This document shows positions 10,920 to 21,581 of a stretch of 64,000 nt of DNA, in pieces. How positions within the stretch are numbered: the stretch's first letter is position 1; every line of letters begins with the position of its first letter. The position numbers and the translations under genes are program-made. The notes below the pieces were generated by a model that was not told where the DNA came from, searched no databases, and saw nothing but the letters and a program-made list of their open reading frames with translations. The stretch comes from Polytrichum commune (lineage: Eukaryota; Streptophyta; Polytrichopsida; Polytrichales; Polytrichaceae). The stretch spans positions 22,072,001 through 22,136,000 of the forward strand of contig OX485809.1 of NCBI GenBank assembly GCA_950295325.1. Direction: 5' to 3'.

Positions 10920-13115
10920 AGGCCTTGGAGTATGACTATATGGGAAGGTTTCTTAAGGGTGGTGAAAGGTGGTGGTCGGGTCCTACCACAACATCTGGAT
11001 GCAGAGCTAGAAGCCCCAGCAGCTTTAGACGTTCATAACTTTCACGTTTCATGTCTAATCTGCACATATGACCACTCTATCAGTATCTACGTTTTACGTA
11101 GATCAGGATGGACACCTCACTTGCCCCATTCAGGCAAGTATTGAGGAAGTTGTCCTTGTTGAAAGCTTCGCAGTCCGGGAGAGGTGCGTGACAGACCTCC
11201 ACCTTTGGATTCTCTTTTGTTTTGATGTTCTTGCGATGTGAGGCCTTTGAATATGAGTCTAGGGAGTATTTCTAGAGGGTGGTGAAAGGTGGTGGTCGGG
11301 TCCGACCACCACATCCGGATGCAGAGCTAGAAGCCCCCAACAGCTTTAGACGTCCATAACTTTCAAGTTTGATGTCTGATGTGCATATCTGACCACTCTA
11401 TCGGCATGTACGTTTCACGTAGATCAGGATGGATACCTCACTTGCTTCATTCAGGCAAGTATTGAGGAAGTTATCCTTGGTTAAAGCTTCGCAGTCCGGG
11501 AGAGGTGCGTGACAGACCTCCACCTTTGGATTCTCTTTTGTTTTGATGTTCTTGTGATGTGAGGCCTTTGAATATGAGTCTAGGAGAGTGTTTCTAGAGG
11601 GTGGTGAAAGGTGGTGGTCGGGTCCGACCACCACATCCGGATGCAGAGCTAGAAGCCCCCAGCAGCTTTAGACGTGCATAACTTTCAGGTTTGATGTCTG
11701 ATGTGCACATGTGACCACTCTATAGGCATGTACGTTTCACGTAGATCAGGATGGATACCTCACTTGCCCCATTCAGGCAAGTATTGAGGAAGTTATCCTT
11801 GGTTAAAGCTTCGCAGTCCGGGAGAGGTGCGTGACAGACCTCCACCTTTGGATTCTCTTTTGTTTTGATGTTCTTGTGATGTGAGGCCTCTGAATATGAG
11901 TCTAGGAGAGTGTTTCTAGAGGGTGGTGAAAGGTGGTGGTCGGGTCCGACCACCACATCCGGATGCAGAGCTAGAAGCCCCCAGCAGCTTTAGACGTGCA
12001 TAACTTTCAGGTTTGATGTCTGATGTGCACATGTGACCACTCTATAGGCATGTACGTTTCACGTAGATCAGGATGGATACCTCACTTGCCCCATTCAGGC
12101 AAGTATTGAGGAAGTTATCCTTGGTTAAAGCTTCGCAGTCCGGGAGAGGTGCGTGACAGACCTCCACCTTTGGATTCTCTTTTGTTTTGATGTTCTTGTG
12201 ATGTGAGGCCTCTGAATATGAGTCTAGGAGAGTGTTTCTAGAGGGTGGTGAAAGGTGGTGGTCGGGTCCGACCACCACATCCGGATGCAGAGCTAGAAGC
12301 CCCCAGCAGCTTTAGACGTTCATAACTTTCAGGTTTGATGTCTGATGTGCACATGTAACCACTCTATAGGCATGTACGTTTCACGTAGATCAGGATGGAT
12401 ACCTCACTTGCCCCATTCAGGCAAGTATTGAGGAAGTTATCCTTGGTTAAAGCTTCGCAGTCCGGGAGAGGTGCGTGACAGACCTCCACCTTTGGATTCT
12501 CTTTTGTTTTGATGTTCTTGTGATGTGAGGCCTCTGAATATGAGTCTAGGAGAGTGTTTCTAGAGGGTGGTGAAAGGTGGTGGTCGGGTCCGACCACCAC
12601 ATCCGGATGCAGAGCTAGAAGCCCCCAGCAGCTTTAGACGTTCATAACTTTCAGGTTTGATGTCTGATGTGCACATGTAACCACTCTATAGGCATGTACG
12701 TTTCACGTAGATCAGGATGGATACCTCACTTGCCCCATTCAGGCAAGTATTGAGGAAGTTATCCTTGGTTAAAGCTTCGCAGTCCGGGAGAGGTGCGTGA
12801 CAGACCTCCACCTTTGGATTCTCTTTTGTTTTGATGTTCTTGTGATGTGAGGCCTCTGAATATGAGTCTAGGAGAGTGTTTCTAGAGGGTGGTGAAAGGT
12901 GGTGGTCGGGTCCGACCACCACATCCGGATGCAGAGCTAGAAGCCCCCAGCAGCTTTAGACGTTCATAACTTTCAGGTTTGATGTCTGATGTGCACATGT
13001 AACCACTCTATAGGCATGTACGTTTCACGTAGATCAGGATGGATACCTCACTTGCCCCATTCAGGCAAGTATTGAGGAAGTTATCCTTGGTTAAAGCTTC
13101 GCAGTCCAAGAGAGG
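10920..13115. repeat. Tandem array of 322-bp units sharing the inverted-repeat core
   Basis: There are about seven units, recognised by TACGTTTCACGTAGATCAGG at 11094, 11408, 11730, 12052, 12374, 12696 and 13018. The last five intervals are exactly 322 bp and the units are nearly identical, which indicates recent amplification; the first unit is diverged and shorter. Each contains a segment related to the 108-bp unit (TTCTTGTGATGTGAGGCC through AGGGTGGTGAAA and the inverted repeat ending in CCGACCACCAC) plus about 210 bp of extra sequence. The identical 78-aa minus-strand frames in each unit are repeat by-products. The array decays into unique sequence at 13110-13230. Confidence 0.9.
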
Positions 13116-13327
13116 TGCTTGACTGACTACCACCTCAAGATCGTTTTTTTTTTATAGTTTTTGCGACATGAGGCTACCAAGTTTTAGTCTAATGGAGGGT
13201 TTCTAAAGGGTGTTGGAGGGGTTGAGTTTAGTGTTTGAGTTGCATTTGTTTGATTTCTGGTTTGAGGGGTGGTGTTTGTTTGTGACCTAGACTGGGGCCG
13301 CTTTGAGTTCTTTTTGTGCAGATTGGT

Positions 13328-16300
13328 ATGATGTCGATTGTGAATGAAGGTGTGGAGGTTGCAACTGGAGGGTCATCAACAAGCGTTTCGGGGAGTCTTT
13401 GCAGAGGAGCCATGGACTTGGAGGTTACGTACGGGTCGCCTGATGTAGGCATTGCACCAAGGAAGGGAAAGAGAAGGGTACGGCGCATTCCTCAGTCTGA
13501 GTCCAGTGAGAGTGGAGATCGCGACGACGGTGATGAGTCGCAGCCTTCGCTTGGGATGAATTCGGTAGGGGATCATAGTCACCATCCTCATGCTAGTTCT
13601 AGTCAAGGCCAGAGTAGTGGTGATGGAGGCCATTTTGAGTCACCTATGGAGCGTGCTCGAAGGCAAGTTAAAGGCCTGACGAAGGTTGGGAACAATGTGC
13701 AAGCCACATTGCTCCATGGCAATATATATGAGGTAATCGAAAGTATGAGGCGGCAACCCATCTCAAAAGTAGTCCTTCGAATTCCATTGTGTAGGATGGT
13801 TCACATGCCCATGGTTAGACCTACACTTCGATGTGATGTTGTTAAGTTGATGGGAGCGTTTCGGTATGGGTACAAGCCCCATTCAGGTGTTATTTATGTG
13901 TCTGTGACGGATGACGAGGGTCATATCAGGGTTGTCACTCAAGAGGATGTACAACAATGGAGCCCTTGCTGGATACAAGAAAATGATACATTCGAAAACT
14001 GCTTGAAATCAGATCCTGACCTCGTGGGCTTGAGTGGTTCAATGTTCTTTGTTTATGATGGTAACCATAGGCTCTTAGCTTGGAAGGAGGTGATTGAAAC
14101 CCTTCATGCTGAAGATCAACATTGGGTTTCAAAGAATGGTAATCATGAATGCGTTGTACTTGATACCGTTGGAGGTCGTGGAGATATCCTCACTGCCATG
14201 CACGATATCAACAGGTATTTTATTATTGATCTCATATTTTTTTTTATCCTCTTATTTGGCGCTTCACAATTTATGCAATCTGACATGCCAATTGTGCAGG
14301 TCCAATCAAACAGCACATGTGAAGACTAGCTTAGTTCATACTCTTCACCGTATTCGGAAATATGGATCGTATGACATTGAGTACTTCAAGCCCATGCTTA
14401 CTCCGGAGCAAATCAAATCATGCCTCACGAAGTCAAAGAAGACGTGGTACTCACTTACTAGAGATTTGATGGTCAACTTCATCTTCAGTGTAAGGATCTC
14501 AATTCCTTTTGATTTCTCCCTTATCCGCAATCACTTGATTTGAGAGTTTAGTTTTGATTTTTTGCTTCATTCTTCAGGATGACATAGTCCAAGTGGGTAG
14601 TGAGGCTGGGCAGTTATACTTGGAAGAGGTGGATGAAAGCATGCATAGCGATTCAGGACTCCAGGAATATGTTGACAAGGCTATTGCTAAGAAGAAGGAG
14701 GAGTTATTTACCTACTTCAACAAAGCCCAATCAGTTGCTAATCCAGCCGTAGGGGAGGGCTTCATAGAAGAGGTGAGTGAATTTTACTTGGATTTTGATT
14801 TCGATTCAAGACCTTAGCTCTGCCTCTACTGATGCATTACTTCCTTGGACATGCAGGTTATTGCGCATTATAGTGCACACGTTGCTGCCAAAGTTGAGAT
14901 GTCACTAGAAAAACTGCAGATGGTGGCAACTGCAGCGGTTGAGCCCAAGTACAAAGTGCGTTGGCTCAAGTGGTGGAACAGTTCAGAAACTGTTCGAAAG
15001 GACCTCAGGTTTCCAAAATACCCTGCTGGTGAGGACACGCTCAAGAAATGGATGGACCGTGCTGCTCTTTGGGCAGAGATAGAGGACAGTGCCACTCAAG
15101 AGCTTGTTGGTTACATAGCACTAGTGGGTGGGGTTGATAAGTCCAAGGATGTAGAGAGTCTTGAGGACTACATTGACACTTGGCGGATTTGCCTTTGGGA
15201 CAAGGCATTTAACTCCTTCTTATCTAGTTCTGATGCACACAATAAATCCCTTGTGTTTGATAAAGTCAAGGATGGGGATCTTCTTGTGAAGCGGCTTTGC
15301 CTCAGGTATGAGTTAGTTATTTATTCATTTCATTACATTTTTTTTTTCAATGCCGATGGCTGCTTGCGGTTTTGCTTTAGTGTGATGTTATGTGTGCCTT
15401 GCTCATTCATGATTTTTTTACCAATCTCATCTAGTGTCTTTTGCTAAATTTTGAAGGTATATGAAGCACGTTCTTTTTAAAGTTGGGGCAATTCGGAAGC
15501 TACCTCCTTGTGTGCAGGGGTGGTGCGATTCTTCTTCACCGACCTTCATCTTCTCAAAGGCACAGAAGAAGAACTTTAGTAGAGAGCATCTCATTGAATG
15601 TTGTTGGTACATTGAATGTCCTAAGGGCTTTGTGCCTGACTCAGAGTCTGAGATCAAGAAATCCTTAACTGTCACACAGGATCTCCCTAATGATGATGAT
15701 GCACAAGAAGTTGAAGAGATTGTTGTTCTTGAAGTTTCACCTACCTTGGATGGAGAGAAGTCTTCTGGTAAGAAGAAGCTTGCTGCGAAGACTTCAACAA
15801 CTAGAGTGTCCAAGAAGAGTAGAGCAATTGTTGCTTCAGTGGTTGCCACTGGATCTGCCACAATTGAAGACACTCTTATGGGCGAAGCTGATAGTGAGCC
15901 CTTTCTACTCACTCAGAGTCATGTGAAGGTACCAACTCATCCCTCTCTATCTCAGCATCCTTCTTCTGAGAGCAGACCGCAAGTCCTTGTCATCAACGAC
16001 TCCATTCTTAAGCAGCAGCAGTCTATTCGTGAGGTGCGCAAGTTTGTTGTATCATGCTCTCCTTCTCGCTCATGGAGAATCCACGGCGTGCCTTCATTGC
16101 GTGGAGCAGCTGACTTGGTAATTGCAGACTTACCGGAAGGTCTGCCAGTTCCAACTGTCTCGGTGCCATCATCAGTAGTACCCACTTGGAATGAGAAGAG
16201 TGAAGACTACTTGCAGGAGTTGTTTGATTTTGCAGATGAGATTCTACATGATAATGGTGTCTTGTTACTTTTTTTTCCATTTGATAATGGAGAGTTCCTT

Positions 16301-17377
16301 GAGGACATTGAGAGGTTTATGATTCTTTTGGCTTTGTTGTGTGTAAGGAGTGGATGGGGGTCAATTTCTTGCCCATTAGCTCGGCAAGGATTCCCAATAC
16401 CACCACGAACAGATTCAATATCCTTCTTCTCAAGCGGGTTTCGCGGCCCGAGGACTCCGTGTCTTGGACTTCTACATTTTCCATTTGTTATGTACCAGAG
16501 TTGGTGGCACAGGGTGTGGACGTTGGCCTCAACGACACATTGATTAATTTCTGCACCAATCCACTCATGGATGGTGCTCGACAGTGGAGAGGCCCAAGAG
16601 AGAAGGATGAGTACTTCTTTTCATGCCTCATTATGGCTCTAACCACAGTCGGGGACTTGGTTATTGATGTTGCAGCTGCCACTGGTATGAATTTCACTTC
16701 ATTGATGTCCTTGATCTGAATTCAAACTAATCACTTTGTGAATATGGTACTTATTACAAATTGTTGATTTCTTTGTAGGCAATTCTATTCGTGCTTGCAA
16801 GAGTACTGGCAGGCACGTACTGGGCCTGGAGAGTGACAAGAAGTTGTTTGGGGTTGTTCTTCAGCCTATGATGTCTATTGCTCCACCACCTCCACCTCCT
16901 CCACCTCCTCAAGCCCATGTGCCAGTTGCAAAGAAACCAAAGAAGGTTGCTGCAGTGAAGCGGCGTCGTGTTGAGGGCTCTGAGTAAGTAAGTACGCTTA
17001 CTCTTTCTATTTCATTGGTCAATATTCATAGTTTTTTTAGAACCATGATATCACTTGTGCCTAAACTCTTTAAAATGTTGCAATATTGCAGAGACTATCC
17101 TAGTCCAACTAAGAGTTGGAAACTCCCTTCGTATGCAGAAGAAATTGCTAAGCTACAAGCACTACAAGCATCTCCATCTCTCCAGTCAAATGCCTCTCCG
17201 AAGTATAACCCTCGTGTTTTGAAATTCTTAGATGTTGATGCAGATGTTGATTTTGAGATTGGCTTGACTGACATTCAAGCCAACCCTAGTGATTGTGTTG
17301 GTGGTTCTATTTCTCTATCCACCAGCTTTGTTGGTAACGGTTTGATTTATGTGGATGATGAGGCTATTAGTGAATAG
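13328..17377 (+). CDS. ParB/Srx-like domain fused to degenerate N4/N6 DNA methyltransferase, frameshifted
   Basis: Seven exons join in phase: 13328-14214, 14300-14489, 14578-14772, 14857-15305, 15457-16684, 16779-16983 and 17092-17377. They give about 1146 aa if one missing T near 16316-16318 is allowed for. The N-terminus is Ser/Gly-rich. At ~240-255, VYDGNHRLLAWKE matches the ParB/sulfiredoxin motif (DG-x-H-R). At ~790, DLVIADLPEG sits where methyltransferase motif IV (DPPY) should be, and DNGVLLLFFPFD follows. At ~974, VIDVAAATG followed by GRHVLGLESDKKLF is motif I (AdoMet binding). Motif IV before motif I is the beta-class order. A Pro run and a basic nuclear-signal-like block (KKPKKVAAVKRRR) follow. 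The altered motif IV argues against normal catalysis. Bacteria and phages have ParB-methylase fusions; a plant homologue is not one I know. A 5' UTR exon is likely, because CAG precedes the start. Confidence 0.7.
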
Positions 17378-17619
17378 ACCTCAGTTTTGTTTTTCTCAAC
17401 CAGTCAATCATATCTCCAATTTGGAGAGCCATTGTAATGGCTACTTTTATGTTTTCAAATTGTGTTAATCTCAATTTTACCACTGAATTACAACTATAAT
17501 CAATCTTTGCCCATGGTACATCCATACCCTAAACCCTCGCATGAAACATGCATGAGTTATATGTTTTTGAGAGAAATTAGAAAAAGTTAGTATGGCTATA
17601 AAAATGAAAATAAGCTACA

Positions 17620-18215
17620 AAGAATTGAAGAGTAGAAGTCTTTGAGAAATCATAGGAGAGAAAAATGAAAATTAAGATAGATAGGGTATTGATGTTATCC
17701 AAAGAGTTAATCATTAGAAGAGATCATTGGCAAATAAACAACCCAAAAATGAGTTTTCTCAAAAGGAAAAAAATTAGAACAAAAATCAAGAATGTAAAAA
17801 TAAAAATAAACAATGGACAATGGATTAAAATTTTAAAAAATTAGAAATGGCAAATGGAAAAAAACAATAAGAAAAAAAAATTGAAGGTAACAAGTCTTTA
17901 AGACTGAGAAGTGAGGAAAATTAAAATTAAAGATGGTAGGGCATAAATGTTAACAAAATTGTTGATGAATAGAAGGGATGATTCACAATTGAACAACCAA
18001 AAGAATTAGGATTCTATAAGGGATAAATTAAAAAGAATTTTAATAAAAAGAAATTGAACATAGAAGATAATAAGTCTTTGAGAAGTCTTTAATGTTAATA
18101 AAAAATAATTTAAGATTGATTGGGCATGGATGTTAACCATTTAGTGAATAAATAAAAGAGATTAGTAACAAATGAACAATCACATAAATTTCGATTCTTA
18201 AAAGGAAAATGGATA
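17620..18215. repeat. Three decayed tandem copies in AT-rich spacer
   Basis: The 17378-18450 interval has no gene. Three diverged copies begin with AGTCTTTGAGA or AAGTCTTTAAGA (near 17635, 17893 and 18070). Each continues through GGG(T/C)AT-GATGTTA, a GA-rich stretch, an ATTGAACAACC-like block and AAAAGGAAAA. They are spaced about 180-260 bp apart and are strongly AT-rich. I see no coding content. Confidence 0.6.
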
Positions 18216-18472
18216 AAAGATATTGAGATAGATAAGTGAAGGCCGATGCGCGGCTCTTGAACTTTGACCTCATCATGACGTCAGCCCTAATTGATGCATG
18301 GAAATTGTGATGAACCCTACACCCTAAACCAAAGCGGTGGAAACATGTACAAAGACTATATTTTTAGATTGAAAATCCACAGTTATACATATCAAAAGTT
18401 TAAATTAGTAATAAAGTTGTCAAAAAATTCCATGGTTATAGGAGTTGATTCACCTTAAAATGGCATTCCAAA

Positions 18473-18535
18473 TGTCTAATTTCTGCTCTTCAACCTCTAC
18501 TTTCTGCTCTCCGCTCTCCGCTCTTTGCTCGCATA
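18473..18535. repeat. MULE-terminus-like GCTCTCC repeats
   Basis: TTTCTGCTCTCCGCTCTCCG and its variants followed by GCTCGCATACGA form the reverse complement of the end zones of the two MULE copies (1538-1595 and 52928-52995). It directly precedes the LINE fragment. This is either an eroded third end of the same family or a solo end left by rearrangement. Confidence 0.5.
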
Positions 18536-18929
18536 CGACCTTTCCCCCCACCACCAGAAGCACCCACCACCAAAAGCACCCACACCGGAAATTACAGTTC
18601 AATTCATAGAATTCACATACTGTAATGACATATTCACCACTGAAACGATAAATCAAAAAATTACAAAATATCAACCACTCATAAATTATATTATCGCAAA
18701 GGGTTGGAACGTAGCCCCACTTATTGTATTAGCATCTGGTGCTAGAGCCACAACTCACATCCCCTCAATGAACGAACTCGAAAAAAAGCTTAAACTTCCT
18801 ACATCACAAATTAGGAACACATTCAAACAACTCAACATAATTGCCATACAATATGCACACTCAATATTAATCCACAAAAGAAGAATAGAAAATAGACAAT
18901 CCATCACAGACTTACAAAATCATAATTAA
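18525..18929 (+). pseudogene. LINE ORF2 C-terminal fragment
   Basis: The frame reads VQFIEFTYCNDIFTTETINQ, then KYQPLINYIIAKGWNVAPLI and ASGARATTHIP, ending with IAIQYAHSILIHKRRIENRQ. This is the conserved tail that follows the zinc-finger region in plant LINE polyproteins (EFTYCND ... GW-V-PL-V ... hkRrIEN). Only about 115 residues of it are present; the reverse transcriptase and RNase H are missing. The fragment starts where the inverted LINE remnant at the window start ends (after GHPYKSPP), so the two could be pieces of one family. About 200 bp of likely LINE 3' UTR follow, to about 19140. Confidence 0.7.
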
Positions 18930-19139
18930 AATTAGAGAGGGGTAGTGGTTAGACCACTAGTTATTAAGATACCACCTATAGCTCAGAAAGGCGGGGAGTA
19001 GCTGGCTGGTTGGCATAACTTTCGTGCCTATGATTAACTCACTTGCAGCACCAAGTCAAAGTGTATTGCACTAACACGCTGTCGGGTAGAGAGGGTTCCG
19101 CCTTGGGAAAGCACTGGGCTTCTGGCTGCAACTAGATTT

Positions 19140-20290
19140 TATCGGACCCGTCGAATTTTCTGGTCTTCAATCGAGTCTTCTGGTCTTCTAGTCTTCAATT
19201 TCTTCTAATCTTCAGCCTCTTTCCCGTCGACCTATCCTGTTGCGGCTCTATATGGGTAAAGGGTAAGGGTAGTGTGATAAGAAACCACGGGCTTCGGATG
19301 GGTAAAACGGGACGTCAGAACACGAGCTGACGTCCGAAAGATTGGCTCCTAAACTTTCAAACCCACGGTGACCAGCAATCGCGCCTCACCAGTGGGAACG
19401 ACAGAAAACAACCTTGTGGGTGATCAATCCCACTTCGTTGTCATAAACAACCTTGTGGGTCATTAATCTCACTTCGTTGTCACACAGAAAACAAATTACG
19501 ATGCAGAAATGAAATGCAACTAGCCTCCAAAACCAGCTTGGAATCACACACACAAGAAAAAGACAACGTGCCACAAGCAACCACACATTCGAGTCTTGAA
19601 GCCTTCAATTCTTCAATCTGTCCGTCTTCTATGGTCGGTCGAAGTCTCACTGACAACTCTTCTTTTAAGAACCAACAGACTTCCCTCCACTCAAACAAGC
19701 ACAAATCTTGATTGCTAACTTCCAAAATAACAAGTGAGATCTCTCATGAATCACAAATCCCTTGTATTTTATTTCATATTCTTCTCAAAACAACTCACAC
19801 CGTGAGCTTCGAATCCACTTCTCTCTCTCAACAACTTCTCTCCCACAATAATCACATAACATCTTTCCTTCACCACCTCTCTCTATCCATACGAGAGACA
19901 AAGTTCTATCTTATCCTCATCACATGGCTTCTAATCACCCATTGGTCCAAAAAGTAACTCAAGATAACTAAGTAAGACTAAAAAAAGTAAAGTAAAGGCA
20001 ACACTAAGAGTAAAATGTGAGTAAACAAAAGGATAAAGGTAACTATCCACTTCTATCCACTTTTATCCTTTGGTAAAGGTAACTAAGAGTAAACTATGAG
20101 TAAATAAAAAGGTAAGCAACTTCTATCCACTTCTATCCTTAGGTAATGATAACTAAAATAAACTATGAGTAAATAAAAAGGTAATCTACTTCTATTCTTT
20201 ATTATTTTTCTCCAAGACCAAGAATCACAATGCAATATTAAATACGTACACATCTATATAGTGTACATATTTACATTACAACAACGCTCA
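19140..20290. repeat. Gene-free stretch with short tandem duplications
   Basis: No coding region is supported here. A 40-bp direct duplication (ACAACCTTGTGGGTNATNAA ... CACTTCGTTGTCA) lies at 19409-19482. A run of about three units of some 65 bp with TATCCACTTCTATCC and AACTATGAGTAAATAAAAAG lies at 20030-20195. CT-rich TCTTC repeats lie at 19160-19215. Confidence 0.6.
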
Positions 20291-20362
20291 GACGGATTCA
20301 ACGCGAATCGAACCCGGACCGTATTAATATAACACGCACGTCCTTATCCAACCAACCTTGGA
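20291..20362 (-). repeat. tRNA-like segment, probable SINE head
   Basis: Reading the minus strand, a box-A-like TGGTTGGATAAGG is followed about 28 nt later by a box-B-like GGGTTCGATTCG, the spacing of an internal RNA polymerase III promoter. The acceptor stem pairs in only about five of seven positions and the T stem pairs poorly, so a functional tRNA gene is unlikely. A tRNA-derived SINE or a decayed tRNA copy fits best. Confidence 0.4.
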
Positions 20363-21581
20363 ACCATGACTTGGTGACCAACTATACAACCAACCACTAC
20401 TTATACTCCAAACAAATACGCACGCTTCTCGTCTCAAACAAAGTAGCAAGACTCACAAAATTCTAATTAAAGCCCATGCACCCTACACACCCCCCTTCCC
20501 CCCCCCCCCGGTTCAACCGGTTAAAACCTCAGTTACTAACATAATAACTACTCCCTGCAAAGGGTGAAGTAGTATTACACCCAAGGCCGCTACCCTGGGG
20601 TACGGCCACGGTTGTCCTACGAACATACACTTTATTCACTCCGACCCTTAGTAGGGACCGGAGTTCTTCTTCTTCTTCTTTTTGAAAAGTGGTGGGCCAG
20701 CATCTATTTCTCAACACAATCCCAGCAATTTCAGGGCTGGAACCGGACGGAAACGTTGCCGTGATCAGGACAGGGTTCATCCTTTGGTCTGATTCATGGC
20801 GGAGAGGTAGAGTCCACTATAAGATGCTCGGGTGGCCGCTAGTCTGTCTACCTTAGTTGCATACTAGGAGCATGAAGTATCTCCACTCTTCTACTATATC
20901 GGATTCAAGATCTCGTGCCAGAAACTACTATCTTAGCCTTACGTTACCTGTTTCTCTTCGTCTTCTGAATTATGCAGATTTGAGCTATTCTAAGTTATCA
21001 TCAACATCGTTTGAGGTTTGTATTGAGGTGCACATATCCTTAGCAGCAGCTGGGACTCACTTGGAAGAATTCAAGTTCAAGTACCGAGGAGTGTGAGTCG
21101 AACTTTCGAGGTTTGCAACTTGCCGCGAACACGTCCTTGGTTGGCTTGACCTGTCGATCTTGTTTTCTCGGAGCTTCTCCGCACCGTCCTCACTCAGAAA
21201 TTTTCGGTCCGGGAATTCGTGGAGGGCAGGGAAGGGAAGGGAAGGGAAGGGAAGGGAAGGGACGGCTACGTAGACGGAGCTGTTTTGTTGTCCATGTGGA
21301 GGTTTTTTTAAAGTTTATGTTTTGTTGCGAAGTGGAGCACAGAGCAGAGAGAAGTTATCGGTTGAAGCCCGGAGTTTGTATTTAAAAGAATCTTGGTGAG
21401 CTTAGTAATGCCTCCGAATGTTTTCGGAAGGTAGTTTAGATAATCATCTTACAACTAGTAGAAATTGTCGTAGTGATTTTCTTTTAGGGAGCTTCTGATG
21501 TATGTATACAGATTCTTCTTGCCATCATTTTCGTTGGCATCATCCTGAAAGCTCAGCAACTGCTCTATATCTGCTGCGGTC
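20363..21581. other. Spacer and probable 5' region of the dioxygenase gene
   Basis: No coding region is recognised. A 12-base C run at 20507-20518 is followed by GGTTCAACCGGTT. A (GGGAA)n microsatellite occupies 21224-21262; its G runs are on the plus strand, so it could form a quadruplex in the transcript or promoter of the gene that begins at 21582. I cannot place a TATA box with confidence. Confidence 0.5.

Noticed and set aside
11117-12922. Repeated 78-aa minus-strand frames (MVVGPDHHLSPPSRN...)
   Set aside because: One per 322-bp unit; they follow the DNA repeat exactly and show no codon-level conservation beyond DNA identity.
11094-13030. GTTTCACGT in each 322-bp unit, like half of bacterial parS
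   Set aside because: The other half (GAAAC) is absent, and nine matching bases in a 322-bp unit can be chance; not used as evidence for the ParB link.
20291-20362. Functional tRNA gene on the minus strand
   Set aside because: Pol III boxes are recognisable, but acceptor and T stems do not pair well; kept only as a tRNA-like/SINE segment.
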